22,975 bases of DNA from JAKAFX01 sp043196285. Its GTDB lineage: Archaea; Thermoplasmatota; Thermoplasmata; Thermoplasmatales; Thermoplasmataceae. Under the pieces are notes generated by a model. That model worked only from the letters and a program-made list of their open reading frames with translations. It had not been told where the DNA came from and searched no databases. Positions 7,054 to 15,021 of this stretch are shown here, in pieces (position 1 is the first letter of the stretch; the number at the start of each line of letters is the position of its first letter). The stretch covers positions 1 through 22,975 of the forward strand of contig JBBYJL010000017.1 of the NCBI GenBank assembly GCA_043196285.1. The letters run 5' to 3'. The translations under genes were made by a program, and so were the position numbers.

Positions 7054-8684
7054 TCAAACGCCCGGAATCCCATTCCAGTCCTTCTGATATTCACTGATTG
7101 GAACACCCGCCAGTCTCAGCAGATCTTCCTGCCTCTGTGTGAGCTTTGGCAGGAATTTCTTTACAATCTTCCCGCCTGACTCAATCCAGTTCATCTGCAC
7201 CATGGAGAAATCACCCAGGACACGATCTGTGGTTGGGGATTCGCATGAACGGTATTCCAAGTATATCCGTATAGATCCCTTCCTCTCTTTCTTCATGCCA
7301 TTCCTTACCTCACGCTCAATCAGGCTCTCTATCAGCAGGGCAAGGAAATAGACAAACAGGAGACCCCCAATCCGATCAACGTTCTTCAGCATAACAGGCG
7401 CAACCGCATATACGGATTTGATCTGTTCATGCCTCTTCTCCGCGTATGGCTGGTACTTGTACATTGCAAGGATCTCCTTCATGGACGGTTTCCTGTCGTT
7501 TGTTATGAGGGGAAATATGCCGTCACAGGCTTCGTCGAATTCTATGTTATCTGCCATGGGCTTCCATTCAACATGGAAATGCTTCTTCGTGATAACCCGG
7601 TATTCTGTTGATTTCGACGGCCTTCCCCTGGATAGCTGCTTCACCGTCTTGGTGATGCTTTCAGTGATGCTGAAACCGACCCATCTTGAACTCTTTCCTG
7701 TTGCATCTCTTGCCACTTTATCCACATCATCCCTGGTGTGGAGCCTGCGTTTCTTTGATCTGAGCTTCGTTTCCAGTCGTTCAAGATTCAGGATGGACGC
7801 ATTCATCATTCCATTCCTGATATCCCTGTCATGCCTGGATTTCTGTGAACTCCATGCCCATATGATACGGAAACCATCCGATGACTGTATGGGCGATTCC
7901 ATGAGCTTCCATACCTGCCCCTTCTCGTCCTTTCTTCTATGCACTGTGGCCTCCCATGGATCCGGATGAACCTATCATGCTTTTCATCAATGTACCTCAT
8001 GTTTTCATCGGTGCATAGCTTCGAATCTGCAACATACATGAAATCAGGTCTTCCCGTAAGCTTCCTGATGGAATCCCATGTTTCGATGTGTGTTGGTGAA
8101 TCGTTGGTATTGCCATCAACAACACTGTAATGTACGGGAACTGCACCATCTGCAGTGACTGTGAGGATCCACACAAGCTGCTTCAGATCCTTCCTGTGAT
8201 CCTTGCTGCGGCCGAATGTAAGGTTAACGGCCCTCTTCATCCTCGTGTCCTTTCCTGTAGCGGTACGGTATAAACCGCTCAATGCCACGGAAGTCGAATC
8301 GTTGTGGAACCTCTTCATGGAGAGATCGAATTCCCTTACAGCATGAACAACTACGTCTGTGAGGAGGGGGGATCGATCCGCATCAAAAAGCCTTTCCAGC
8401 GACCTTCCTATGCGGTCATCGTTGATGTGCATGGCATCATCGCCGGATATGCCAAGCAGTTCAGCGGGGAATCCGGATATCCATTCCCCAATGCCAAACA
8501 TGGGTTCCCTTGATACGAGTATGTTCCTTATAAGTATACCAATGCACTGGGAGGTATCCGGATCATTTTCCACAGGGAGACGGTTTTTCAGAATATCATC
8601 CAGATGCAACTTTCCGATGAAGTGATTGATCGCCGGAAGTGCCCCTATGTTCCTTGTGTGAAGCTGCAGATCATCGATATCCAC
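7054..8684 (-). pseudogene. IS1634-family transposase with one frameshift
   Basis: The N-terminal half (GTG start at 8684, MDIDDLQLHTRNIGALPAIN, then HFIGKLHLDDIL) is the DUF4277 domain typical of IS1634 transposases. The DDE core follows with FHNDSTSV and MYVADSKL, carrying the likely catalytic aspartates. At about 7950-7965 the reading shifts: after DRFIRI the natural continuation WEATVHRRKDEKGQVWKLME lies in another frame. That frame then runs unbroken to TGA at 7054 (C-terminal segment with GGLLFVYFLALLIESLI, a hydrophobic helix). This region lacks a few conserved residues as well, so it looks like a small deletion rather than programmed slippage. Everything else is intact, so decay is recent. 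The GTG start is favoured by a TATA-like box 22-34 bases upstream (leaderless). Confidence 0.85.
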
Positions 8685-8705
8685 GATAAGGGTAACACCA
8701 AAGAG

Positions 8706-8736
8706 CTTATTAATATATGGGCATTACTGCCCATAT
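8706..8736. promoter_or_regulatory. Divergent promoter with palindrome
   Basis: TTATTAATATAT (8707-8718) lies about 28 bases from the transposase GTG and about 22 from the ATG at 8735, so one AT box could serve both directions. It overlaps a palindrome, ATATGGGCA (8715-8723), loop TTAC, TGCCCATAT (8728-8736), that covers the start of the small gene. This is a plausible operator for autoregulation of the element, by inference. Confidence 0.5.
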
Positions 8737-9037
8737 GGATGTCACAATCCTGATATTTCATCTGCCGAAGGGAATGAAGAACAGTGATCTCGGAAAGTTC
8801 GTGAAGAGATTCTATGGACAGGAGACAAGTACACAGAGTGGAAAGTACAGGTACAGGAGGAAGGGATTGCTTGATCAGATCCCGCATCGTAAACTCTTGA
8901 GAGGTGTAATAATTATCAGGAAGAGTGACCTGGAAAATGTCATGAAATTATTGGTCGAGTGGAATGCAGTGGTGGATCAGAGAATAATTGAACCAACTGA
9001 GGAGGATTTAAAAATGCTCCAGGAGACAGGGAAATAG
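8735..9037 (+). CDS. Small basic protein carried by the IS1634 element
   Basis: About 100 residues from ATG 8735 (an in-frame ATG at 8717 adds six residues but sits in the palindrome). Start MDVTILIFHLPKGMKNSDLG, then a strongly basic centre (SGKYRYRRKGLLDQIPHRKL), a beta-like strand GVIIIRK, and an acidic C-terminal helix (EPTEEDLKMLQETGK). The strand-helix-strand order and basic middle suggest a small nucleic-acid-binding fold, but I do not recognise a named family. It lies entirely inside the terminal repeats and is transcribed away from the transposase, so it belongs to the element: a regulator, a transposition helper or a passenger. Nothing in it looks damaged although the transposase is. 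Confidence 0.6.
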   Translation: MDVTILIFHLPKGMKNSDLGKFVKRFYGQETSTQSGKYRYRRKGLLDQIPHRKLLRGVIIIRKSDLENVMKLLVEWNAVVDQRIIEPTEEDLKMLQETGK

Positions 9038-9081
9038 GTATTCAGGGAACTGATGGATAATTCGAAGATAAGTCATTCAAC

Positions 9082-9102
9082 TCATGCGGAAAGTAAGCTA
9101 TA
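9082..9102. repeat. Right terminal inverted repeat (21 bp, perfect)
   Basis: Exact reverse complement of 7009-7029. Confidence 0.85.
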
Positions 9103-9133
9103 GAACAACTTTGTCTGACTATTTAAGGGGGCA
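9103..9133. repeat. Left end of the type-B IS3 remnant, facing the glycosyltransferase operon
   Basis: Ends with CA at 9132-9133. Its reverse complement matches the start of the IS3 at 11569. The two ends lie on either side of the glycosyltransferase pair in inverted orientation. Confidence 0.65.
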
Positions 9134-9198
9134 GACTAGTTTCATTAAGGGAACTCTTTGAAATAAACCAAAATTTTCCTTATAGTTTAAGAAATATT

Positions 9199-10380
9199 AT
9201 GGTATCACCGGTTATGAGGTTAGCTTATGTTGGTGATTTCTTTAATCATGGAGGGCTATTATATACCTCCGGAACGCCCATATTAATTCTTTTATCTCTT
9301 TTTAAAGATATAGATTTGATCGACGTTTTCTGCCCTGAAGAAAACGACAAGATTGAAGAATTTGAGCTTCCATCAAAGGTGGTACTACGGGAATTTTATA
9401 GATATGATGATTTGAAATCGATCCTTCGACTTTTAAAGGTACCATGGAAGAATTATGATACCGTCATATTCAATATGCTACCTACTGGATTTGGCAATCG
9501 AACCATGGCAAACGCAATCGCCCTTTTCGTACCAATATTATTGGTGAAATTCCTCAGACAAAAAAATATTAGGGTAATATACCATAATTCAGTATTCACT
9601 AACGATGTTGGAAAACTAGGTTACGATACTGCATTCGACAAAATTCGTTCGTTTTTTCTTGGAATTGTTGAAAAGATTTTATTCAAGAATCTAGAGACAT
9701 TTGTGCTACTTGATCTTTATAAGGAAAGAATCGATAAATCCATAGGGGAAAACAGAGTTCATGTATTAAAGTCCAGGTATCTTGAGGCCATTACCTCCAT
9801 ATATATTAATGAGGCAATGAATTTAGAATATCTGAGGATTGAGAAATCAGATATCCCAACGATACTTATGCATGGTTCATGGGGGCCGCAGAAAAATATT
9901 GCGTTAAGCTTGTCTAAGCTAAAGAAACTGAAAGAAGATGGTGCAAAATTTAAACTAACTATCTCCGGGGGTCTTAATCATCATTTTCCAGAGTATAAAA
10001 GAATATTTAATGAGCTTCTTCATTCTTATTCTGATATTGTTGATGAATATCTCGGGCCTGTTGCAGAAAGAGATATTATGAAGATTTTTTTAAATGCAAA
10101 TCTATTGCTACTACCTTACAATACACCAGGAGGACATTCTGGCGTTTTAGAACAGGCGATATTTTTTGAGGTGCCCACGATTTCCATTGATTTTCCAGAG
10201 TACAGAGAACAGACATCAGAAGTTTCAAACGTAAAATTGGCAAATACTGATAATTTCTCTTCTGTACTAGCAACATATTTAAAATCTCTAGAAAATAGAC
10301 AAAAAATTAATATAAGAGATAAAATAATTATTGCCCGTGCAAATGTTAGAGAGTTAATAGATATGGGAATGGAGGGGTAA
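9199..10380 (+). CDS. GT-B glycosyltransferase (family 4-like)
   Basis: A 393-residue GT-B enzyme. The N-terminal domain starts RLAYVGDFFNHGG (7-19). The C-terminal Rossmann domain begins TILMHGSWGPQKNI (221-234), and a donor-binding region runs LGPVAERDIMKIFLNANLLL to GHSGVLEQAI (285-321), where the conserved Glu of the EX7E region is expected. That motif is only partly kept, so the enzyme is a divergent GT4/GT1 member. It would add a sugar from a nucleotide donor to a growing lipid-linked glycan at the cytoplasmic face. No signal peptide is seen. There are hydrophobic amphipathic segments at 107-119 and 152-162. ATG 9199 is used; Met6 (9214) is an alternative. It is followed 6 bases later by another glycosyltransferase, in one operon. 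It is flanked by inverted IS3 ends. Confidence 0.85.
   Translation: MVSPVMRLAYVGDFFNHGGLLYTSGTPILILLSLFKDIDLIDVFCPEENDKIEEFELPSKVVLREFYRYDDLKSILRLLKVPWKNYDTVIFNMLPTGFGNRTMANAIALFVPILLVKFLRQKNIRVIYHNSVFTNDVGKLGYDTAFDKIRSFFLGIVEKILFKNLETFVLLDLYKERIDKSIGENRVHVLKSRYLEAITSIYINEAMNLEYLRIEKSDIPTILMHGSWGPQKNIALSLSKLKKLKEDGAKFKLTISGGLNHHFPEYKRIFNELLHSYSDIVDEYLGPVAERDIMKIFLNANLLLLPYNTPGGHSGVLEQAIFFEVPTISIDFPEYREQTSEVSNVKLANTDNFSSVLATYLKSLENRQKINIRDKIIIARANVRELIDMGMEG
10371..10377 (+). promoter_or_regulatory. Ribosome binding site deciding the TTG start of the second glycosyltransferase
   Basis: GGAGGGG lies inside the last codons of the upstream gene and 9 bases before the TTG at 10387, supporting that unusual start and coupled translation. 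Confidence 0.65.
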
Positions 10381-10386
10381 GTTAAA

Positions 10387-11520
10387 TTGCAAAAAGCTGG
10401 CTTGCGTATCTTAATTTATTCCGATCATTTTTACCCTTCTTTAGGTGGAAGTGAAAACTACGCTCTAGATCTTGCTAGCGAGTTGACTAGGCAAGGTCAT
10501 AGTGTAGGTGTCGTAACTGCTGAAAAGAAATCTGTTGCAGATTCGTTTCCGTTTCAAATATTCCGGTTTAGGAAACCATTCTCACCACACAGGATAAATC
10601 TCAATTTCCTTGAAATCCCCTGGATTGTTAAGCAATTCCGCCCTGACATCCTACAGATTAATTACCAGACGGGTGGAGAAAATCTTTTAATTCCTTTGCT
10701 GAAGATAATGGGGATCCCATTCATTATAACATACCATGCTGATCATGTTGTAACTCTTGGAAGAATGATAGATGAAATGCAGCTTGTATCGACGTTCAGG
10801 TGTGCCAATATGATCATGGTGCAATCTGAAAGAGATAAAACTAAATTCAAAATGAGAGGTATTCCTGAAGAAAGATTAAGGTTGATACGCTTCAATGGTA
10901 TCGACACAGAAAAATACAAATGTGTATCTAGAGGTGCGTTTGATAATGATAGAATGAAGCTTTTGTGCATCGCGCGATTGGACGATTCCCATAAATACAA
11001 AGGTGTGCAAAAACTTATTCAGAGTCTGAGGGAATATAGGGATCATGAACTATCTTCTAAACTATCTTTGACCATAATTGGTGACGGGAACTTAAGAAAG
11101 TTCTATGAAGATGAATGTAAAACATCTAAACTTAATAATGTTAAATTCAGGGGCGATGTAAACTTTAAAGATCTTCTTGGCCAACTTTGTGATGTAAACT
11201 TTCTCATTCTTCCTTCGATAAACAAGGCAGAGGGCTTTGGAAGGGTTGCCCTCGAGGCATTGAGCTGTGGAACGCCCGTCATCGTTTCAAAATATGCAGG
11301 AATAGCGGAACTGATAAGAAAATACAATGCGGGAATAGTTTATGATCCCGGAGATTTCAAGGGACTTATTGTCGCGCTAACACCATTTCTGTGTCGTCTC
11401 GAGGAACTTCAACAACTGGCCGAAAATGGTAAAAGATTAATATCGGAGGAACAACTATCTCTTTCTTCAACCATAAAAAAAACAACTCACGTATATCACA
11501 AATCATTGGAGAACAAATAG
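10387..11520 (+). CDS. Family 4 glycosyltransferase
   Basis: A 377-residue GT-B retaining glycosyltransferase. N-terminal acceptor domain: LRILIYSDHFYPSLGGSENY (6-25), with the glycine-rich loop typical of GT4. C-terminal donor domain: LLCIARLDDSHKYKGVQKLI, GDGNLRKFYE, then the EX7E motif with Glu282 and Glu290 in AEGFGRVALEALSCGTPVIV. It probably transfers a hexose from a nucleotide or GDP/UDP donor in glycan assembly; the exact sugar is unknown. It starts with TTG at 10387, supported by the GGAGGGG site. An internal ATG would remove the first strand. It is co-transcribed with the glycosyltransferase ending at 10380. Codon use and AT content are like the neighbouring glycan genes and unlike the more G-rich IS genes. 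Confidence 0.92.
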   Translation: MQKAGLRILIYSDHFYPSLGGSENYALDLASELTRQGHSVGVVTAEKKSVADSFPFQIFRFRKPFSPHRINLNFLEIPWIVKQFRPDILQINYQTGGENLLIPLLKIMGIPFIITYHADHVVTLGRMIDEMQLVSTFRCANMIMVQSERDKTKFKMRGIPEERLRLIRFNGIDTEKYKCVSRGAFDNDRMKLLCIARLDDSHKYKGVQKLIQSLREYRDHELSSKLSLTIIGDGNLRKFYEDECKTSKLNNVKFRGDVNFKDLLGQLCDVNFLILPSINKAEGFGRVALEALSCGTPVIVSKYAGIAELIRKYNAGIVYDPGDFKGLIVALTPFLCRLEELQQLAENGKRLISEEQLSLSSTIKKTTHVYHKSLENK

Positions 11521-11525
11521 CTATG

Positions 11526-11556
11526 AGTCAATAGGAGATCCATTAATTTATTGACT
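11526..11556. terminator. Small hairpin after the glycosyltransferase operon
   Basis: AGTCAATA (11526-11533) and TATTGACT (11549-11556) form a perfect 8-bp stem with a 15-base loop a few bases after the stop. No T-run follows, so a role in termination or transcript stability is only possible. Confidence 0.3.
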
Positions 11557-11877
11557 AGAGGGGTGTACTGGTCCCTTAAATGATTGGACAATATTTGCTT
11601 ATGTCTCTATAAATATATTAGAACCATTATGGAAAGGGGGTTTGGGGGAAACAATGTCTGAACGGAAACACTGGAAGGCAGAAGAGAAACTAGCCCTTAT
11701 CAACGAGAACAAGGATAAGGGTCATGTTGTTGAGACATGCAGGAAATACGGAGCAGATCCCACCATGTTCTATCGCTGGAAAGAATCATACGAGACCTTC
11801 GGCATGGAAGGCCTCTGATCCTGTCAAGATCAATAGAGCCAGGTCTCCGCAAACTGAAGAAGGAGAATGAGAGGTTA

Positions 11878-11882
11878 AAGAA
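11878..11882. repeat. Target site duplication of IS21, left copy
   Basis: AAGAA directly before the IS21 TGT end; the same five bases follow the other end at 14017-14021. Removing IS21 plus one copy restores the orfA coiled-coil frame. Confidence 0.85.
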
Positions 11883-11932
11883 TGTAAACGCCGGTCAAGA
11901 TTGGTGCAAAATCGCCGGTATAAAATTGATCC
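11883..11932. repeat. IS21 left end with two repeat units
   Basis: Starts TGTAAACGCCGGTCAAGATT and has a second unit with TCGCCGGTATAAAATTGATC. It aligns well with the reverse complement of the right end and with the isolated end at 4081-4149. These are probable transposase binding sites. Confidence 0.85.
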
Positions 11933-11996
11933 AACCCATATAACTTTTCACTCATTCTTTTCACCTTTTCTTTCCGTTGGCAATGCATTCTTTCTC

Positions 11997-12719
11997 CTAT
12001 CCTTCAGCCTGTATGATTTTCCCCCTGATGTTTATGACAACGCAGTGATGCAGTATTCTATTCAGTACTGCAGATGCCATCACCGTATCCCCTAAGACCT
12101 CACCCCATTCACTGAAAGACTTGTTGCTTGTGTATATAGTGGATCTTTTCTCATACCTGGAGGAAACGAACTGGAAGAACAGGTTGGATTCCTCCCTGCT
12201 GAGAGGAAGATATCCGATCTCGTCAACGATCATCAGCCTGAACCTGGAATATGTTTTAATGCGATATTCCAGTCTCTTGAGATCGTAATCCCTCTTCAGT
12301 GTCTGTACAAGCTTCAGCGCCGATATGTAATATACAGGTATATCGGACATGACAGCTCTCATTCCCAGTGCGACCGAAAGATGCGTCTTCCCGACGCCTG
12401 GAGGTCCCAGGAAGACAACGTTCTCGTTGTTGTGTATATACCGCATAGTCATGAGATCATCCATCACCGATCGATCAATGGAAGGCTGGAATGAGAAATC
12501 GAAATCGTCTATTGTTTTTCGGAAGGGAAAACCCGACCAGTTCAGCATGTTCTCTGTCTTCTTTGAAAGCTTGTGCCTGAGCTCTTCAGAGAGAAGATTA
12601 TCCAGTATGTCCATGACTGGCTTGTCATGTGATGTTTCAAGATATGAATCAATGATGCTCTCCATCGTGGTCATGCCAAGTTTCGAAAGATATTCATGCA
12701 CTCTTTCGTACGAATCCAT
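11997..12719 (-). CDS. istB: IS21 helper ATPase IstB
   Basis: A 240-residue AAA+ ATPase that helps the IstA transposase choose the target. Walker A is GPPGVGKT (105-112) after NVVFLGP; Walker B is LMIVDE (162-167) followed by IGYLPLSREESN, the usual IstB signature; sensor-like TIYTSNKSFSEWGEVLGDTV (194-213) comes next. The N-terminal helical domain includes YLSKLGMTTMESIID. Length is near the family norm of about 250. The start ATG overlaps the istA stop by one base (TGATG), so translation is coupled. The gene looks intact. A fragment of a second copy lies at 3766-3880. Confidence 0.95.
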   Translation of the reverse strand: MDSYERVHEYLSKLGMTTMESIIDSYLETSHDKPVMDILDNLLSEELRHKLSKKTENMLNWSGFPFRKTIDDFDFSFQPSIDRSVMDDLMTMRYIHNNENVVFLGPPGVGKTHLSVALGMRAVMSDIPVYYISALKLVQTLKRDYDLKRLEYRIKTYSRFRLMIVDEIGYLPLSREESNLFFQFVSSRYEKRSTIYTSNKSFSEWGEVLGDTVMASAVLNRILHHCVVINIRGKIIQAEG

Positions 12720-13915
12720 CAGATCATATCCTCGTATCTCTTCAGATCTCTTGTCTCAACAACCTGTGAAAACACAGCAGCATTCTCCTCCCGTATTGCT
12801 TTGAGAAGACCCTCGAAATGCTCCTTCTTCCTGGATATCCTACCGCTTTCAGAAAGAATGGAATAACCTGCAATTGTGATAGAATCCACTTCTATTCTGA
12901 TGGAAGAGGATTCCTCAATTACCCTGCATTCCCTGCCCGCAAATTTCCATGGAATGGAATACCTGTTACCCTTGTACGAAACATAGCAATCCCTTGATAT
13001 CTTTCTTGTGTTCTCCTGCCTGGTAATATATGCAGGCACAGATGTCAGTGGGTTCAGCTTTTCATCCTTCAGCCTCTGGTAAGGTATCTCATGTGTTGTT
13101 CCATGTATCTGAGAATTGACCTTTTTCAGCCACTCCCTGCACTGGTTGTTCATATCATTCATATCCTGAAAGGTTCTTCCTTTGAAGAAATTGTTCCTGA
13201 GATACTTTATCGTGCTCTCTATCTTTCCCTTTGTCTGTGGCCTGTATGGGTAACATAATCGGACAACGATGCCATAATATTCAGCGAAGTCCATGAATCT
13301 CTGGTTGAATGTTAATTCCGATGCCTTGATCTTACGGTCAAGAACAACCTGCTTCATGTTGTCATAAAGGATTGTATCCGTATATCCGCCGAAGAATGTG
13401 AATGAGTTGAGATGCATCTTAATGACATTGTTAGTGGATATATCCGCTGTGAATTCGGCATACCTTGTCCTTGAGTATCCAAGGACAATGGAGAAGGCAT
13501 AGAGTTTTCTCCTCTTCCCGTCGATCTCTATGTGACCGAATTCGCCGAAGTCAACCTGTGACTGCTTTCCAGGTTCAGTCTCATATCTGTAGACAGCCGG
13601 TATCCTGCGATCCTTTCTAAGTTTATGGCAGTATTCCTTCAGTATTGTGTATCCGCCGTTATATCCAAGCTTTCGGATCTCCTCGAGTATCCTTACGGCG
13701 GAAAGATTGTGTTCATCTATCAATGCATGGATCTTGTCTCTGTAGGGATCCAGCTTTGATCCCTTCTTCTTTCTCTTCTTATCCTGTATCCTGGTCCTCT
13801 TGAGCATCCTACTTACTGTATTTCTTGATACACCGAGCTCCCTTGCTATATCCCTGTTGCTCATACCTCCTTCTTTAAGATTCCTTATCATTCTCCACAC
13901 CTCCAGCCGGTACAA
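12719..13915 (-). CDS. istA: IS21 transposase IstA
   Basis: A 398-residue DDE transposase. The N-terminal helix-turn-helix is MSNRDIARELGVSRNTVSRM (18-37) followed by a basic stretch. The rve catalytic core has Asp122 (QVDFGEFGHIE), Asp185 (LYDNMKQ) and Glu233 (TKGKIESTIKYL). The C-terminal beta domain (SYKGNRYSIPWKFAG) is typical of IstA. It probably starts with TTG at 13915, which matches the family N-terminus (E-x-W-x-x-I-R pattern). However GGAGGTG lies 8 bases before an in-frame ATG at 13891, so that start may also be used. Length is slightly short of the family's usual 400-500 residues. It is intact and co-transcribed with istB. Confidence 0.95.
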   Translation of the reverse strand: MYRLEVWRMIRNLKEGGMSNRDIARELGVSRNTVSRMLKRTRIQDKKRKKKGSKLDPYRDKIHALIDEHNLSAVRILEEIRKLGYNGGYTILKEYCHKLRKDRRIPAVYRYETEPGKQSQVDFGEFGHIEIDGKRRKLYAFSIVLGYSRTRYAEFTADISTNNVIKMHLNSFTFFGGYTDTILYDNMKQVVLDRKIKASELTFNQRFMDFAEYYGIVVRLCYPYRPQTKGKIESTIKYLRNNFFKGRTFQDMNDMNNQCREWLKKVNSQIHGTTHEIPYQRLKDEKLNPLTSVPAYITRQENTRKISRDCYVSYKGNRYSIPWKFAGRECRVIEESSSIRIEVDSITIAGYSILSESGRISRKKEHFEGLLKAIREENAAVFSQVVETRDLKRYEDMI

Positions 13916-13942
13916 TCCCTATCCCCTTCCGCATGAGGAAAT

Positions 13943-14016
13943 GGATCAAAATTAAACCGGCGATCTGGATCACTTTTATTCCGGCGAAAATGCACAATAT
14001 TCAACCGGCGATTACA
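13943..14016. repeat. IS21 right end with three repeat units
   Basis: Three CCGGCG-centred units, two of them preceded by GGATCA tracts (13943 and about 13967), ending CAACCGGCGATTACA. The reverse complement matches the left end start (TGTAATCGCCGG against TGTAAACGCCGG). The istA promoter should lie within or just inside this end. Confidence 0.85.
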
Positions 14017-14021
14017 AAGAA
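14017..14021. repeat. Target site duplication of IS21, right copy
   Basis: AAGAA, identical to 11878-11882. Confidence 0.85.
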
Positions 14022-14093
14022 GATCATAGCAGAGAAGGAGCTTGAGGTCGCATTGCTGCAGGATGCATATAAAAAAACGAGGAGGAGAAATCA

Positions 14094-14986
14094 TTGATCG
14101 CTGAATACAGATCGAGAGGGTTGAATGTATCAAGGATCCTTACACTCCTGAAGATTCCAAGGAGCACACACTACTATTCTCCGCCATCCTTGCAGATCAG
14201 GAGAGGCAGGAAATCTTCCTTGATCACTGAAAGGATCACTGATTCCGGAATTATCGCGATTACAGATGAACAGATCCTGCTTGATATTACGGATCTGCTG
14301 AGCAAGGAATTCGTCTGCTATGGTTACAGGAAGGTCTGCAAATACCTGCAGAGATCCGGATATATAATCAACAGGAAGAAGGTATTCCGCCTCATGAAGG
14401 AGAACAATCTCCTCAACTATACATACAATTACCGCAGTCCGGCCAGGAGGGTTGTGGAATCCATTGTTCGCGTTCACACACCCAATGAGGTCTGGGAGAT
14501 GGATATCAAGTATGCGCACATAGAAGGAACAGAACGGCATACCTGTTTGCCATCATCGACTGTTACACCAGGGAGGTTGTGGGAAAGTATATGGGATATC
14601 ACTGCTCTTCCCAGAATGTGAAGATGGCAATTGATTTCGCATTCCTGGACAGAGGCATTATGCAGATAAATAAAGTACGCATTAGGAGCGACAACGTTAC
14701 TCGATACGTCAGCAGGATCGTTGAGCTGTTCTTATCATCATGCAACATAGCACATGAGAGGATACATCCTGCAACACCGAAAGAGGATGCGCATATTGAG
14801 TCATTCAACTCCATCTTGTAAAAAGAGGTGATCAGGAGGTTTGAGTTCTCCTCCTTCGAGGATGCAGAGAGCACAATATCCAGGTTCATTGAATTCTATA
14901 ACAATGAGAGACTGCATTCAGCTATAGATTATAAAGCACCAAGGGAGGTATATGAAAAATGGAAAGAAAACATAGACAATTTCTAA
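14094..14986 (+). pseudogene. IS3 type-B OrfB transposase, frameshifted with a stop
   Basis: Starts with TTG at 14094 (MIAEYRSRGLNVSRILTLLK), overlapping the orfA stop. The HTH_21 region (YGYRKVCKYLQRSGYIINRK) and the first catalytic Asp (WEMDIKYAHIEG) are in one frame. An indel near 14533 moves the rest (TAYLFAIIDCYTREVVGKYM on) to another frame, with RSDN and the Glu in EDAHIESFNSIL. A TAA at 14819-14821 replaces an expected Glu codon, and the frame then continues KEVIRRFEFSSFEDAESTIS to TAA at 14984-14986. It carries two independent lesions besides the IS21 insertion in orfA, so it is dead. It is distinct from the type-A OrfB, only distantly similar. Confidence 0.85.
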
Positions 14987-15021
14987 CAACATATTAATTT
15001 TGGCTCTTGATTGATCTTTCA

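Larger units (their letters stand above)
7009..9102 (-). mobile_element. IS1634-family element with a divergent passenger gene
   Basis: 2094 bp bounded by perfect 21-bp inverted repeats (7009-7029 and 9082-9102, core AGCTTACTTTCCGCATG). It contains a frameshifted transposase on the minus strand and a small ORF on the plus strand, divergent from a shared AT-rich promoter region. It inserted in the leader of the type-B IS3 remnant. No convincing target duplication is seen. It is unrelated in termini and in sequence detail to the IS1634-like copy at 2056-3765. Confidence 0.85.
6731..9133 (-). mobile_element. IS3-family remnant, type B, split by an IS1634 element
   Basis: Read on the minus strand, the left end is at 9133 (TGCCCCCTTAAATAG), matching the left end of the type-B IS3 at 11569 (TGGTCCCTTAAATGA) with the same TG start and GACAA at the same distance. 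An IS1634 element (7009-9102) interrupts the leader. The remnant resumes at 7008 with the upstream region and orfA, and is cut off at 6731 by the type-A IS3. orfB and the right end are missing. Confidence 0.75.
11883..14016 (-). mobile_element. IS21-family element, apparently intact
   Basis: 2134 bp with TGT at 11883 and ACA at 14014-14016, a 5-bp AAGAA target duplication, and istA and istB in order on the minus strand with a one-base overlap. Both ends carry repeated CGCCGG/CCGGCG units, as in IS21. No frameshift or stop is seen in either gene. It is the best-preserved element in the window. Confidence 0.95.
11654..14097 (+). pseudogene. IS3 type-B OrfA, frameshifted and split by IS21
   Basis: Exons of the broken gene are 11654-11882 and 14022-14097. 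It starts MSERKHWKAEEKLALINENK with the helix-turn-helix VETCRKYGADPTMFYRWKES. At 11816 a TGA follows FGMEGL; the correct frame resumes after an indel with SIEPGLRKLKKENERLK. IS21 then interrupts, and beyond the target duplication the coiled coil continues KKIIAEKELEVALLQDAYKK and ends TRRRNH with TGA at 14095-14097. The TGA overlaps the orfB TTG. A TATA-like stretch (CTATAAATATATT, about 11610-11622) and a G-rich run precede the ATG. Confidence 0.8.
11569..15021 (+). mobile_element. IS3-family element, type B, interrupted by IS21
   Basis: Begins TG at 11569 (TGGTCCCTTAAATGATTGGA) and probably ends CA at 15020-15021. The reverse complement of the right end reads TGAAAGATCAATCAAGAGCC, a weak but same-length partner. 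Without the 2134-bp IS21 and its 5-bp duplication the element is about 1.31 kb, normal for IS3. Both open frames are broken independently of the IS21. Confidence 0.75.

Noticed and set aside
7418..7969. 183-codon plus-strand frame
   Set aside because: Shadow of the IS1634 transposase on the minus strand; no domain-like pattern.
7940..7970. Programmed frameshift in the IS1634 transposase
   Set aside because: No slippery run at the shift, and conserved residues expected at this point are missing, so a small deletion is more likely.
12349..12804. 151-codon plus-strand frame across istA/istB
   Set aside because: Antisense to two intact genes with clear catalytic motifs.
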